In this document: positions 37,269 to 50,388 of the stretch, piece by piece | How the letters are laid out: every line of letters starts with the position of its first letter | Numbering within the stretch: the first letter of the stretch is position 1 | Origin: Chaenocephalus aceratus | Taxonomy: Eukaryota > Chordata > Actinopteri > Perciformes > Channichthyidae | Reading direction: 5' to 3' | Assembly (NCBI GenBank): GCA_023974075.1 | Contig: CM043787.1 | Location: 40,304,168-40,368,167 of the forward strand | Length of the DNA stretch: 64,000 nucleotides | Notes under the pieces: generated by a model | Told to the model about the DNA's origin: nothing | Database searches by the model: none | Seen by the model: only the letters and a program-made list of their open reading frames with translations | Position numbers and translations under genes: made by a program

Positions 37269-39791
37269 TCATACTTTCACATACACACAGACATAAAGAC
37301 ACACAGTTTTTCTCATGCACACGAACACGCATAGCGGCATCGTGTTGATGGAGTGCAGAATCTCATTACACATCTAATAGAATAAGTGTAGTGTGCGTAT
37401 GGGGAGAGGAGAGGAGCAGCCAACCTGATTAGCCTTATCACTTTATTATGCCGCTCTGCACGCAGCACACAGGACAATTGCATTAGAGAGGAGCAGATGA
37501 GCTGAAGGCAAGGAGAACTCAGCAAACACAGCCTTAATTGATTCCTCACCAAATTAGCAGGGACAGGTGGGGGGCTCACCGGCTGGGTGGCTGCCTGACT
37601 GACTGAATGCTCGGTCGGCCGCTTCGCACAGTGGCTGACTTGTTGACTTCTTCAGTGTCAGGTTGACTGAGTTACGGCGAGAGTTGTTAACTGACTGATT
37701 GGTTTACAGACTTGCTTGCTGCATTGTAGGCCTGAAGGTGAGGACTCAGAAAACATGTTAAAGCGTTGATTGATCCCTCATCAGATTAACAGGGAGAGGT
37801 GAGGTGACAACTTAAATGACCGGCTGACTGACGCATTTTCAGCCGGTTGACTCCTTTATTTGAGATTTGACTTTGATATGATGGAAATCAAAGACATTAA
37901 AGTGGAAATAATAATGGCATTAAGTGTTGGTTACCAGTAGCTTCAATTAAAATGCCTGACCAGCCCAAACACAGCTCAGCTGAAACACATCACTGCACCT
38001 TGATGCTTAATTATGACACCCATCATCATTTACAGTAGGAGACTATAATCATGGTTATTACTCTTTTTTGTATCAAGAAGTTGGACGTGTACTTTTTGAA
38101 TTATGCTCCTGTTAGTTATCCCTGTCTGGTTGTTTTAATGTGAGGGAGGGTTGGGGGGGACTGAGAGTGTGTTATGGGGTGTGGGAGATAAAAAGAGGAG
38201 GAGAAAGAGGGGGACACGCAGGACACAAGGGGGGGAGAGTTTGTCTTTGTCTCTGTAGGTCCCCCTGGGGGGATTGTGGGATAGTGGAGGTTAATGAATC
38301 TGATTGGCTGGTGGGAGTTTTTCTGCTGGTGCTGCGGTTTGCACACTCGCAGGGCTTCACTTTTTTTTATTTTGCCAAGTTCGGCTTCGACACAGTGCGC
38401 CATGAAGGGCAGAGTGGGAGACAGAAAGTGTGCAAGATATATCCGAAGGTGTGGAATAGGCCGGAACTGATTCAACAATGTAGAGGTGCTGAATTACATA
38501 CAGTTTGTACAAATCGGAAAAACACAAACGTATTAGTTATGTTGGAAGATTTGTCAATATTTTACCCAAAGAATATCAATACTTTAGACCCTGATATGAA
38601 AGCTATAACACACATTTTGCTTTAACAGCTTAAAACACTCACACATCTTGTAGGAATGTGTGTGTTCAGCAGTGTGCGTTGACTGTGCTTCTCTCTGTCC
38701 GGCTACAACTAAATACATAAAAGCATAAGCCCTGGTCAATATGAAAAAACTACACAAATATTGAAATCACGTTTTTTTAAGTTATTAGATATTCATTTAA
38801 AACCAGCGAAAATTATAGCCATCATGAATGTACCCCAATCGGTCTTCTTTCTATCAAATAAATGTTTTAACATCATTACAAGTCGGCTGCCCTTCACTTG
38901 ACTACACCCTAATAAGCAGAGACATGCAAAGTACCAATATAACATTGTCTGGTCAACTGTGAAAGTTAATGCCCCGTATTTTCTTTTAGGCACCATTATG
39001 TTTTCTAGGTGAATATCGAGAAAGCTTGCTGAGCTCATTCCCCAAATCTGTGATGAGTCAAATAGATGCATTTTGAAGATAAATAAGTCAACATTGAGAT
39101 TGTTAATTGCACCAAGGTGTGAAAAATCAGCACTGATGCCTTTATGCATTGTATGGGTTTAATTGGTTTAGAATTGTTCAGTGCGTTGAACCTAATAATC
39201 CAGAAGGGATACAACAAAGACAAGTGATGAACTACTGAAAGATTAAAGCTTGTGTAAGTGTCTTAACGTATACGTCCTGGTATGTGAAGCTATGTGTCTG
39301 AACACACAAGTGCATACTTTCAGCCATGTCTATGTGAATGTGTGTGTCCCTCTTTGTGTGTGTGTGCAACCAATGTGTGTGTGCTAATGAGAGTTGGGGG
39401 GAGCGGGCCGTCGCAGCAGTGCGTCCTCTGCTCTCCCGGCAGGTCACTCGCGACAGATGTTCTCAGCATATGTGGCGAATTAATTAGCCGCTAGTAAACA
39501 GAGGGGGCTGCCGCCATGAGCTGCCGGTCTGCGCCGCCGCCGAGCCGCAGCGGGCCACCTTTTGTCCAAATTCTTCTTTTCTCTCCATCCCTCTCTGGTA
39601 GATAGTTACGGGAGGCATCATTCTTTTTGATCAGTGGAACCCGAACGAGTAGGGGGCCACGTTTGTGTTTTTGTGTGTGTGCTGTTTCATTGGAGCAGTG
39701 TGTACGTAAATGTGTGCACATGTTCATGTATTCTGTGGATCAGTGTCTCTTGAGTTTGAAGCCAGACGAGGATCACGGCTGTGTGATTCTC

Positions 39792-39794
<3 letters not shown>
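37267..39794. other. Gene-poor unique sequence with a diverged local duplication
   Basis: 37509-37575 and 37738-37807 are diverged direct copies of each other. 39400-39560 is a GC-rich block. A 161-codon frame at 38140-38625 was rejected. Confidence 0.5.

Positions 39795-39840
<46 letters not shown>
39795..39840. repeat. (GT)n microsatellite
   Basis: 23 units. Confidence 0.97.
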
Positions 39841-39843
<3 letters not shown>

Positions 39844-39950
39844 TCAGCGCCCCATCATTTGGACATGGCAGTGAGCCTGTTCTTGTGATGAGAGATCCCC
39901 TTGATGACCTAATTGGTTGATTGAGGTGCATCTGTGTGTGTGCGTTTCAG

Positions 39951-39958
39951 TGTGTGTG

Positions 39959-40015
<57 letters not shown>
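39951..40015. repeat. (TG)n microsatellite, one interruption
   Basis: About 32 units with one TGTTTG break. Confidence 0.96.
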
Positions 40016-40016
<1 letters not shown>

Positions 40017-43000
40017 AGGGCCCTGCATTCCCAGAACTGGGAGTGTTTTCACAGTCTCAGAACAACTTGGCAGAGACTGGAAACACTTTGAGGGCTGTTT
40101 GGGTAAACACACAGCCATGCAGGGGACACACGCTGAGACCCTTGGACTGTATTTGTAGCCCTTTAAAGAAAATAGCTTTTTTTAAATGACCAACGTATTT
40201 GTACAATATAAGCATCACTCTGCAGGAACCAGTACAAACATCAAGCAGTCCCTTACAACTTAGGTGCAACACTAACTGCATACTTATACCTGTAGTAGGG
40301 TAGACTCATGGCGTTCAAATCAAATATTTAAACTGAAAAAAAAAAAAAATGTGAACATTTAAAACTTTATGACTGACTTATATTTGCTCAAAGTAAAAAG
40401 TCTATAGTTGACGATCAACAGGGTTTGTGTTAGGGCATGGTTTTGTGTGTGTGTGTGTGTGTGTGTGTCTCTCTGGTTGCAGTAATGAAGTTGTTAGTTA
40501 AAGTGGCCCCCGCCCCTTGGGACTAGCTTAAGCTGTGTGTGATTGCTTAGGGATCGGATACAGATACACACACACTTATCATTATCCACACACACACATA
40601 CACTCAGAGTCATTACTCCATTACGCACGTGGACTATTGATTTTCTGCCATCTTTCCATCAGGTGAAAGCTTGCCAGGGAATATGGGAATGAACGCCTGG
40701 CTAGGAAAATCAAACTGTCACTCCTCCTTTCCTCTCTTCCTCTCCTCCTCTCCTTCATTACAGACAGATGACAGGTCAAAGCTGCTGCCGTTCACTCCGT
40801 TGTTTTCCCTCCATCCGTCATCACTCCATCACCTCTCTTACATCTTCATCGAGCAAATCTCTTTCAGTTGATGTCTTTCTTCATCTCTATCTGTCTCCAC
40901 CGCCTCTCTTCTCACTCCATACCTCCAGCTTACCTTCTCGTTAACTCTTTTCCTCTCTACCTCTCTTTTCTGTCTTTGCATGCCAATGCAGTGATGGATT
41001 CAGTCGTCTGTTTTCTTTTCCCTTTCCCCCTCTCCTCATCCCTCTTTCCTAAAGTCTCCAACACTCTGCACAATCAATCAGCTGGCCCCTCCTCCCTCCC
41101 TCCATCCATGCCTAAACCCCTTAGTCCCCTCTGTAGTCCCTCTTTCCCCAGATTTCCTCCCGTGTCCTCCCTCCTTAACTCCACTTTGCATCGCTTTCAT
41201 TCTCTTCTAATCTGAAGCCTCCTGCACTTCCTCTGTAGCGTTCCAACTCCAACTCAAATCACTTATTTCCTTCCCTTTCTCTTCTTCTTTTACTCTTATT
41301 TCTGAATAACTTTCTTGGTCAAGTTAAACATGTATGAGCCACTTTTAAAAAAATGTCTTCCTTAATCCTCTCCCTGTGTTTTAACTCCTCATCATACTCT
41401 TTCCTGCTTCTCTTTCACCCACTCCTCTCTCCCACCCTTTCTCCCCATGGTTCACCTCCTGTCTTCCTCCTCTCCCCTCCTCACTTCATCTCTCCCTTCC
41501 TTCACCTCCCGTGTCCCTTCCCGCCTCACCTCTCCTCTGTGAGAGGAGGATACAGGATCAGAGGATGTAATTCACTGACAAGGGTATCTATATTTAATAT
41601 TAATGGGCGCATAGGACCCTTCACTCTCACACTCACACACACATATGGACACACTTGCTCGCTGCCAAATAAAGAGTGATCAGAGGCGTTGTAAGGTGCT
41701 GCGTTGTAGCCCCCAGGATAGACGCCTTGTGGACACACACGCAACACACACACAACGCTCACCTACCCGCGCAGTGCTTTGCGCTCCAGGATGGATGTGG
41801 CATCATTAGGCAGAGGAGCGTGGCCGTTCTCAGCAGAAACGGCCACGCCGGCGGTGAACATCAATCTGGCACCGCACGCTCCCTCAGATACTGTCGCCTT
41901 CACACACACTCACAAACAGAGGGAGAAAGAAACACAGCAGAGCAGCGGAGGGTTTTTCTATACATATACTCACACACTGGGCCTTGTGATGTATCTAGCG
42001 CTATCTTCGTTTCTTTCTAACACACACACACGCGCACACACACACACACACACTTCCTTTGTCTAATTTATTTTCTGTTAAAGCCACCAAGAGGAGAGAG
42101 ACAGAGAGGGAGACAAATAATGTTCATCTTCTCTTCTCTGCACTTTTTTCTTTATACTTATTTGCTTTCATTAGCTTCCTCTCCACTGGAGTGCCACTGA
42201 TTGATTCATTTGCGAACGATTTCTTGTAAAGCACTGTACTAAGTGCATTAATACAGAAATGTATTGAATATCGCTCAATTAATGTAAGGCATTTAGTGCA
42301 CTACTACTATATTCTCAATATTCAAAGTATGTTTAAATCATATACATGTAGATTTGTTGTTTAAGCGAAGACTTTTCTAACTTAACTGTTTATTTACTTC
42401 CCTTCCAAAGGTGAAGCATAGTAGTCTTGTTACACTATCTAACTCATTGTATACTCATGTATGTGAGTTAAATGTTTTTTACTGACATAATCCTTGGTCA
42501 TCCTCGAGTATTTTGATATTTTTGTCGCTTTTATTTTCCTTTATTCGTTTTCTAACCAGTTTTAAAGCTCCAAAGTGTCACTAAAATGTAATTGAGCATC
42601 ATATGTTTTTGAACAGAGTAGTATTTATACTGCTAAATATCAACGATGCAGAGTGTGTCTCGGGAAAAGAATGGGGGAAATTATTGAAAATGAGAAAAAT
42701 CACACACTTTGCTGCTTTAATATGGTAATATCTAAAGTAAAAAGTTTTATCTGGTGTACACGCTTCAGGTGTTTCAACGTATTTGAGTGTTTTCCTTGTG
42801 CTAATGATCTCCATATCAGAGTTGTTGAGAATAACAAGCGTCTTTTTGCAGATACCATCTGCCTGTGGGCTACACAAAGCGTGTGTGTGTGGGGGGGGGT
42901 TGTGGATGTGTGTGGTGTCTCCTTGGCTTCAATTGATCTGTGTGTATCATACTGTATCAAGTAATAGAATGCGTTGGGACAGGAGCAATATTTAAATGAA

Positions 43001-43037
43001 AGGGGATATGTGTGCACATGCATCGACACAAATATCT

Positions 43038-43040
<3 letters not shown>
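40016..43040. other. Gene-poor sequence; pyrimidine-rich stretch and one hairpin
   Basis: 40720-41530 is CT-rich on the plus strand and gives long but non-coding frames. 41760-41900 is a unique block with a perfect 11-bp hairpin. Short TG run at 40444-40468. No gene seen. Confidence 0.5.
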
Positions 43041-43116
<76 letters not shown>

Positions 43117-43138
43117 CGTGTGTGTGTGTGTGTGTGTG
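43041..43138. repeat. (TG)n microsatellite with TGCG steps
   Basis: About 49 units with two GTGC steps near 43112-43118. Confidence 0.97.
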
Positions 43139-43508
43139 GTCGTGGGACAAGTGCAGAGCACAGTTTCTCTCCGTTCCTCAAGCCGACAGACGAATAGACG
43201 GCCCTATTGGTAATCAATGGTAAAACTGGAGCCATTGAACAACTGTCCGCCTTTTCAATTGTGTCCCGTTTGAGAAACAATTTGACAATAACGTCAGCTT
43301 GGGAAAAAAGACACACAGTCAATATACAGGGAGAGCCGTGTGAAGGACAATTTAGTGAGCATCGTCATCTATATGTGAGTGGGAGTGTGTGTGTTGTGTG
43401 TGTGTGTTCTTTGTCCCAGTGTTTCTTTGGACAGTAGTGACAACAGAGCATTGTATACCCTTCACTGATAAACAGCTTCCAGAGTCATTAAAACAGAGTT
43501 TGTGTGTG

Positions 43509-43517
43509 CACACACAC

Positions 43518-43572
<55 letters not shown>
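43509..43572. repeat. (CA)n microsatellite
   Basis: About 32 units with one CACG step. Confidence 0.97.
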
Positions 43573-43577
<5 letters not shown>

Positions 43578-43799
43578 ATACACACTCAGACGCAGAGAGG
43601 TGAAACTAAATGGGACCAAAGACAAATCTTTCAAATATAAATGTAACTGGACCTTAATGACTGGCTGAAATGTTACATCAAGTTAAAATAGGGAATGGAT
43701 TTATTCAGATTGTGGAATGATGAGATATTAAATGAATATTGTTGAATTGCTTTAGGCAAGCACATGAATATCCAAAGAACAACACCTTATCATTAGGAG

Positions 43800-44015
43800 T
43801 GTTAACCAAGGGTTTTTAAATCCTCACTGAAGACTCACTTCTTCTCTCTGGCCTTCTCGTCAGAGCAGAGTACGACTCCTGACATTTCCCTGTGTTTTGT
43901 TTTTCTATTTGCTCTTGTAATTATTGTCTTCTGTTGCTATTGTAGTAAAGCGTTTTTATTACATTAAAAATCGTTTTTAAATGTGCTATATAAATACAAC
44001 CTGATTTGATTTGAT
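43800..44015 (+). pseudogene. 3' fragment of an L2/Rex-like LINE
   Basis: Only the last codons survive: F-K-S-S-L-K-T-H-F-F-S-L-A-F at about 43815-43857, the standard LINE ORF2 ending. Then a 3' UTR ends AAATGTGCTATATAAATACAAC followed by a (GATTT)-like tail near 44000-44013. The copy is severely 5'-truncated and inactive. Confidence 0.7.
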
Positions 44016-44264
44016 AATGTTTGTTTTTGTGGTTACATATTTTAATGCAAACAACATCTCTAAAAAGGCAAAACTGGTTTAACATGAATACAAAACAAAT
44101 GTGCAGGAAAAAGGCACAAAGTGACATAAGTATGAAAAGAGAAATGTTTGTATTTTCAATTTCATAACAATGTTTTAAAAGCATTTACAAAAAAGCCGTA
44201 GAATAGTTTGCAAGATCTCAAACTTTTTTAGGACAATTATTTTGATATCGTACCTTGTGCTCAA

Positions 44265-44266
<2 letters not shown>

Positions 44267-44313
<47 letters not shown>
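44267..44313. repeat. (TG)n microsatellite
   Basis: About 23 units. Confidence 0.97.
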
Positions 44314-44316
<3 letters not shown>

Positions 44317-45093
44317 AAGTTGATTAAGGCAGGGGTCCCCAGGGCTCTGCCCCCCTCCCATCCATCAGCTTGATAAGTCCCTGAACAGGCAACATATTGC
44401 CTGGGACGCAAAGACATGGCCGGGGATATCAATTTCAACCGTCTGTGTGTGCTGTCACACACACTCACATAACTACATGTCAGATGCACATAGTCAACCA
44501 CACAGGGTGTAACACATACTATAACTGACTGTTTTCATCACACACACACCTCAACCTGAAAACATCTAACGGGGGGACAGAGGTGAAAGGGGAAGGGGAG
44601 AGGAGGTGTGTGCGAGCAGGGGAGGCCGTGGGTCAAGCTGACTAGGGAAGTGTTAAAGAGTTTATCAGGGTTTTTTGTCATTATATCCATCTTGTTAACT
44701 TCTTTGGTGGCATTTCATAGTGTCAAGTTGCTTTCTGCTCAAAGAGAGCTCATGTTACACGTAAACATGTAAAGGTTTTTGAAGTAGCGGCAGTATAAAT
44801 GCATCTATTTTGTTCATTTATTCCTGATTTACAGTTATCTTTTTTGACCTTTTTATTTACTATCATCTTAATGTTTGTCTAATGTATAATGCAGTTTGTC
44901 TAGCCTTCAATTCAGTAAGAGTGAATCTTGTTCTTTACAACTGAAATATGTCAGCCATTGACCAAAAATGTAATAAATTCAATCTTACCATTCCCTCGGG
45001 AATTGTGCGTTTATTTATAGGCCTCCAAACTGTAACCCAACCAGACCCAGACTGGCCCTGTTTGTCCCATTAGCCATGAACACAGTGGCCAGG

Positions 45094-45095
<2 letters not shown>
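44314..45095. other. Unique sequence, no gene seen
   Basis: No coding frame, RNA gene or repeat family recognised. Confidence 0.45.

Positions 45096-45173
<78 letters not shown>
45096..45173. repeat. (TG)n microsatellite
   Basis: 39 units. Confidence 0.98.
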
Positions 45174-45176
<3 letters not shown>

Positions 45177-45891
45177 ATGTGGATCAATAACCATCCTAGA
45201 GGTGTGGATAGTGAGGGACAAGGTGAGGGTCAGGGTTAGCCACCAGTGTTAGGGAAATAAGTGGATAAACAGATGAGAAAGAAGCAAGAGAGAGATTGAA
45301 GTAAACAAAGTACAGGAGAGGGATTGAGAAATAAGAAACAAGGAGATATTGAGTCAAAGTGAAATTGTGTATTGTCATATGAATGATTGGATGCGTTGAA
45401 GTGGTTCATGCAAAAACATTTTTGACAATTTGCTATTATTTTTTTATATCTTGTGCAGCATAAAAAAAACGTTTGGTAAAATGTTCCCATTTTATATTAT
45501 ATATATTCCACATATATATTTTTCACACTTTATTTCATTTTTACATAGAAACAAGAGTTAGGCAATGTTGAAAGAAAAGTACTAAACATTTTTAAGAAAA
45601 GAGACTCAAAAAAATAAATAGGAATTTTTAAATGTATAAAAAATACAAGAATATAATCATTATGTATTTAAGTATTATAAATAACAATGTATTGATCATA
45701 TTGATTTTTGAAAAGAAAACCCCTAAAATCTAGCTTTCCATCTCTTCACAGAAAGGTTCATATGACTTTGAGATATATACTGACACAAAGTAAAATTACC
45801 ATTCCTTTTTACAGTCATGCTTTTTTCCAGCAGTTACTCATGTTGGCTTCACAGCTGACAAACTTCTTATTCCAGTGATAGCTTCATCTGT

Positions 45892-45892
<1 letters not shown>
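45174..45892. other. AT-rich unique sequence, no gene seen
   Basis: Strongly AT-rich between 45430 and 45720. Confidence 0.45.

Positions 45893-45983
<91 letters not shown>
45893..45983. repeat. (CA)n microsatellite
   Basis: About 45 units. Confidence 0.98.
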
Positions 45984-45985
<2 letters not shown>

Positions 45986-48900
45986 CAGCACGTACAGCGA
46001 CAACTAGGTTTTGCTCTCTACGTAATTGAATCAAATTCTCCACTACCCTCCACCACCACCAAAAAGAAAGCCTGGCGTCAGCATCTTCTGTTCCTTTTTG
46101 CATGGCCACTGATTGTCCTTCCTTCTCCCCTCTGTAAACTATAATGGTACAAATGACTCTACAGAGCAGATGAACTGACCAAACCGCCACTAATCACAAA
46201 GAGAGACACCGGGAAGTTGTTCTCTCTTCACAGTGTCTGTATCTCTCATTCTTCTCATCTCACTTAGTTTACCACATGGCATAACCATGTCAAGCGCATT
46301 TCACAGTCACACACACATACACATGCGTGTGCACACAGTCCTATTGTCATGATAATGGATTCTGTGTTGTTGGCTTTGGGGTCAGGAGGTCAACATAAGC
46401 TTCTTAATGGACTGTGAAATAACCCTAACTGCATTAACCTCCCAGATCTCACATCTCACACACACACACGTGCATGCATTCTCATACATATAAGTGTATA
46501 CATGCAGAGACACACACACACACACACACACACTGCTCCCCCACACATAAACACACAGACGCTCAGATGCGATTGGATTGGTCTTTAATTGGCGGGGCGA
46601 TCACACCTTGAGGATGGCGAGAAGATCCTTCAATCAGACGGAGTGATGGAGCGAGGGATGGAGAGGAGGGAGGACGGGAGTAATGGATGGATGGAAAACA
46701 AATGAGCGAGCCTAAAAAGAGGACACTGTTGTGTCACACAGGACCGCAGAGCTTGTCCTATGCTTGGACTCACACATTCTCAGGCTTACATTAAGATAAT
46801 GTGCTGTGCAAATACTGCTTTGCCTTTTAGAGTGTATTGAAAGTGGATGATGTTCAAGTGCAAGCTCCGTTGGTATATACGGAGCCTGTGATTGGCCGCC
46901 GCTGGCTTCGTTTGACCTCAGCCCAGTGTCATTCTCCATATGCTCTGGTCTAATACAATTATTCCTCTGTGTCTTTGCCGTTATCAAGTGTGAAGTGGAG
47001 TCTATGTATGCGTCCATGTTTCTCTCTATCTCATTATTTACCTTTTAAAGAACTTCCAAAGAATTGCAAGCTAAAGTCCTTATCCTTTTCAAAGTTTAAC
47101 ACGTAATATGAAAAACAATCTTTCAAGACTGAATCCATCTTAAATGTATCCTATCTTCCCCACTTTTCTCTTCTCCTCCTGTGCCAAATGGGTGTCTCCC
47201 TGAGAGGGGATCACTGAGGATTTTGGGGGGGATTTTGCTCCGATGTCTTAAATCAGTCTTAATTTTTGCTCTCTGCCATTAAAGAGCTGCCATTAAGCTC
47301 CTCTCTTCTCGCCTCATTTCCCTCTTCCTCTTGTTTCACTTTTTCAATTTGTGTGAGAGGGGGAGTTCACTCCTCATAAAATTTCACTTTGGCCAGCCTA
47401 TCATTTGCATCTGAGCCAATAAATAGCAATTAGCATTAACAATTAAACCAGCCAGTGGAACCGCGGGCAGCTCCCTGAGATGGCCTGATGGATGGGAAGG
47501 TGGATAGTAAGGAAGGGAGGGAAGGAAGGTTTAGTGTGTGCGTGCGTGCGTGTGTGCGTGCGTGTGTGTGTGTGTGCGCGTCTGTGTGTTTGGCTACTTA
47601 CATGAACTCTCACAGGGCAATCCAGTATATCTTGCACTTTCATTTTCTTCCCAAAGCTAATTTATCTACCGTCTCAGTGGCCTAATCACAACACACACAC
47701 ACACAGGAACACACACACACGCATGCATGCTGTGTGGGCCTAAATGCCAAGCTGGCTAGCGTTTTGCTGCTCACATATCGAACATATTTTAGTTGTTAAT
47801 TACGCTCATTAAGTAACAACTGTTCAGAGCGCTCCGTCTTATTTCATAGTATTATAGTTCGACCTTTTTCAGCATCACACCGTTTTTTTGATTCATTCAT
47901 AAATATTGGATGAAATAAGACCACCCTTGGCCTGATAACATCCATTGTGTCAAGTTGTGTTATGTTGGCCAAAGTTTGCTTTCCTAAGTCGGTGCATTGC
48001 TTTAGCTTGAAAAGGATGTTTGAAACTGAATCAAAGAGCTTTGCTTGAAAGAAAAATGTCAAGATACAAATCTTTTAGTTTACAAAGATACAATCTCGTT
48101 GTTTTTCCTTTAACTGCAAGATGCTGGTTGTAATGTTTATTTCCCAATTATGAGATTTTGCATCATATCTACAAGATAAAGACGTTTTTTAACACGTTAA
48201 TTCCATGAAAGCCATATTTAGAAAGACATTTTATCCTTCTTAATTTATTGAAAGGAATCTATTTTTGTATATGTTTGTATATGCGCATATATGATTCAGT
48301 GCTGCTGACCCCCGTGTTGCAGGCTGTCTCCATGTCCGCCCCCCCCTCTGTGCACCTCCACTGGGCCGCCGGTGAGAAAATTGTTGGTGGCTGGTGACGA
48401 TCAGTCCATCTCCATACATTAATCACCACCAATAGAAAGCCCTGACACAGCAACTAACGCAGTGCCACTGCCCTGCCTAACAAAGCATAGAGCAAGGACA
48501 CACAGCGCCAACAGCGGAAAGACAGAATAGAGGAAGAGGGAAAGTGTGTGTGTGTTGGGTGGAGGGTGCAGGGAAAGATAGAGAGAGGGGGAGCTGGATG
48601 GGGGAATATGGAAATGTAGAAAGAAAACAATCATGCTTTATGTTTCCCCCTCTGTCCTAACCTCTCTTTTTGTCTCTCTTTCTCCGTCTCTTTTTTTCCT
48701 CTTGTTCTCCTGGTTTTTATTGTTATTACCACGGCAGCACCATTAGAGAGCTCTACGTTCTTCTCCACTGGAGCAATAAATGAAGAGGGCCTCACTCCTT
48801 TTTCCTCCTCATCTTCTCCTCTTTCATCCCTTCTTCAGGTCCCCGCTCGACTCCTTTCTAACCTCCCATCGCCTTCTTCTTAGTCCTCTTTTCTTTACTG

Positions 48901-49075
48901 CTCTCATCAATTTACAACCTCGTCTTGTTTCTTATCTTTACTTGTTTACTCACTTTACTTGCCTTTTGTATCACCTTTTGATATTTTTCTCATCACTCCA
49001 CGGTTTTTCTCTCTACTTTTCTATTCAATATGTCCAAACCTTTTGAGCCTATTCCAATTTGTAAATTACCGACCA
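45984..49075. other. Gene-poor unique sequence
   Basis: Short CA run at 46503-46532 and a GT/GC run at 47536-47590. No gene seen. Confidence 0.45.
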
Positions 49076-49134
49076 ACACACGCACACACACGCACGCACA
49101 CACACACACCACACGCACACACACACACACACAC

Positions 49135-49210
<76 letters not shown>

Positions 49211-49213
49211 GCA
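49076..49213. repeat. (CA)n microsatellite with CG interruptions
   Basis: Compound CA/CG tract: ACGCAC-type steps at both ends and a CACACC break near 49110; the pure CA core is about 49141-49206. Confidence 0.97.
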
Positions 49214-49563
49214 GCGTGTAGAGTGCAGTAAAACTTGTAAGGGACAGATGTTGCAACCTTGACAAATCACCCTCTGTGACGAAATGCTGGTTTACTCTCA
49301 GTACAATCGACACACTGTTAATGAATGGTCCAAATGCATAAACAGCACAGCATAACAACAACTGAAACCTCATTACATGACTTCCTTGATGTTACTGTTG
49401 TAGTATGGCACGGTCACTACTGTAACCAGCCCTGTGACTTTGAGGCCTGATCACGCCTTTTAGAAAATTAGACCTTTGAACAAGCTCAGACTGTCTGCGG
49501 CGCTGCAAAGATTTTCAGAAAATGTATGTGACCAGTTGGCCAATGTTTAGGTTGTTATAAATA

Positions 49564-50386
49564 CACTGAACAAAAATATAAACGCAACACTTTTGTTTTT
49601 GCTCCCATTTTTCATGAGATGAACTGAAAGATCTAAAACATTTTCTATATAATCAAAATAACCATTTCTCTCAAATATTGTTCACAAATCTGAAAAAATC
49701 TGTGATAGTGAGCACTTCTCCTTTGCCGAGATAATCCATCCCACCTCACAGGTGTGGCATATCAAGATGCTGATTAGACAGCATGATTATTGCACAGGTG
49801 TGCCTTAGGCTGGCCACAATAAAAGGCCACTCTGAAACGTGCATTTTTGCTTTATTGGTGGGGTCTGGGGGGGTCCGAAAACCAGTCAGTATCTGGTGTG
49901 AGGGGTAGGGTTAGGGTAATGTTGTGAATCGAGTGGCCTGTGTTCGTCGTCCATAACATACGCCTGCCCATACCATAACCCCACCACCACCATGGGCCAC
50001 TCGATTCACAACATTACCCTAACCCTAACCCTAATCCTACCCCTCACACCAGATACTGACTGGTTTTCGGACCCCCCCAGACCCCCCCAATAAAGCAAAA
50101 ATGCACGTTTCAGAGTGGCCTTTTATTGTGGCCAGCCTACTGTAAGGCACACCTGTGCAATAATCATGCTGTCTAATCAGCATCTTGATATGCCACACCT
50201 GTGAGGTGGGATGGATTATCTCGGCAAAGGAGAAGTGCTCACTATCACAGATTTTTTCAGATTTGTGAACAATATTTGAGAGAAATGGTTATTTTGTGTA
50301 TATAGAAAATGTTTTAGATCTTTGAGTTCATCTCATGAAAAATGGGAGCAAAAACAAAAGTGTTGCGTTTATATTTTTGTTCAGTG
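49564..50386. mobile_element. Rearranged fold-back derivative of a Tc1-like transposon (823 bp)
   Basis: It starts CACTGAACAAAAATATAAAC and ends with the reverse complement, each end next to the TA target (49562-49563, 50387-50388), as in Tc1/mariner. The two arms, about 385 bp each, are inverted copies well beyond normal terminal repeats. Between them about 75 bp of transposase remain: on the minus strand 49949-50020 reads H-G-G-G-G-V-M-V-W-A-G-V, a motif of Tc1 catalytic domains. The inverted homology also covers a piece of the transposase (GGCCACTCGATTCACAAC) and a telomere-like CCCTAACCCTAA run. It cannot make transposase but keeps both ends. Confidence 0.9.
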
Positions 50387-50388
50387 TA

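Noticed and set aside
38140..38625. 161-codon plus-strand frame
   Set aside because: It starts in a G-rich low-complexity stretch, has no motif, and codon choice does not look coding; a chance opening.
40868..41679. Long Ser/Pro/Leu-rich frames on the plus strand
   Set aside because: CT-rich sequence lacks stops by composition; several overlapping frames are open at once.
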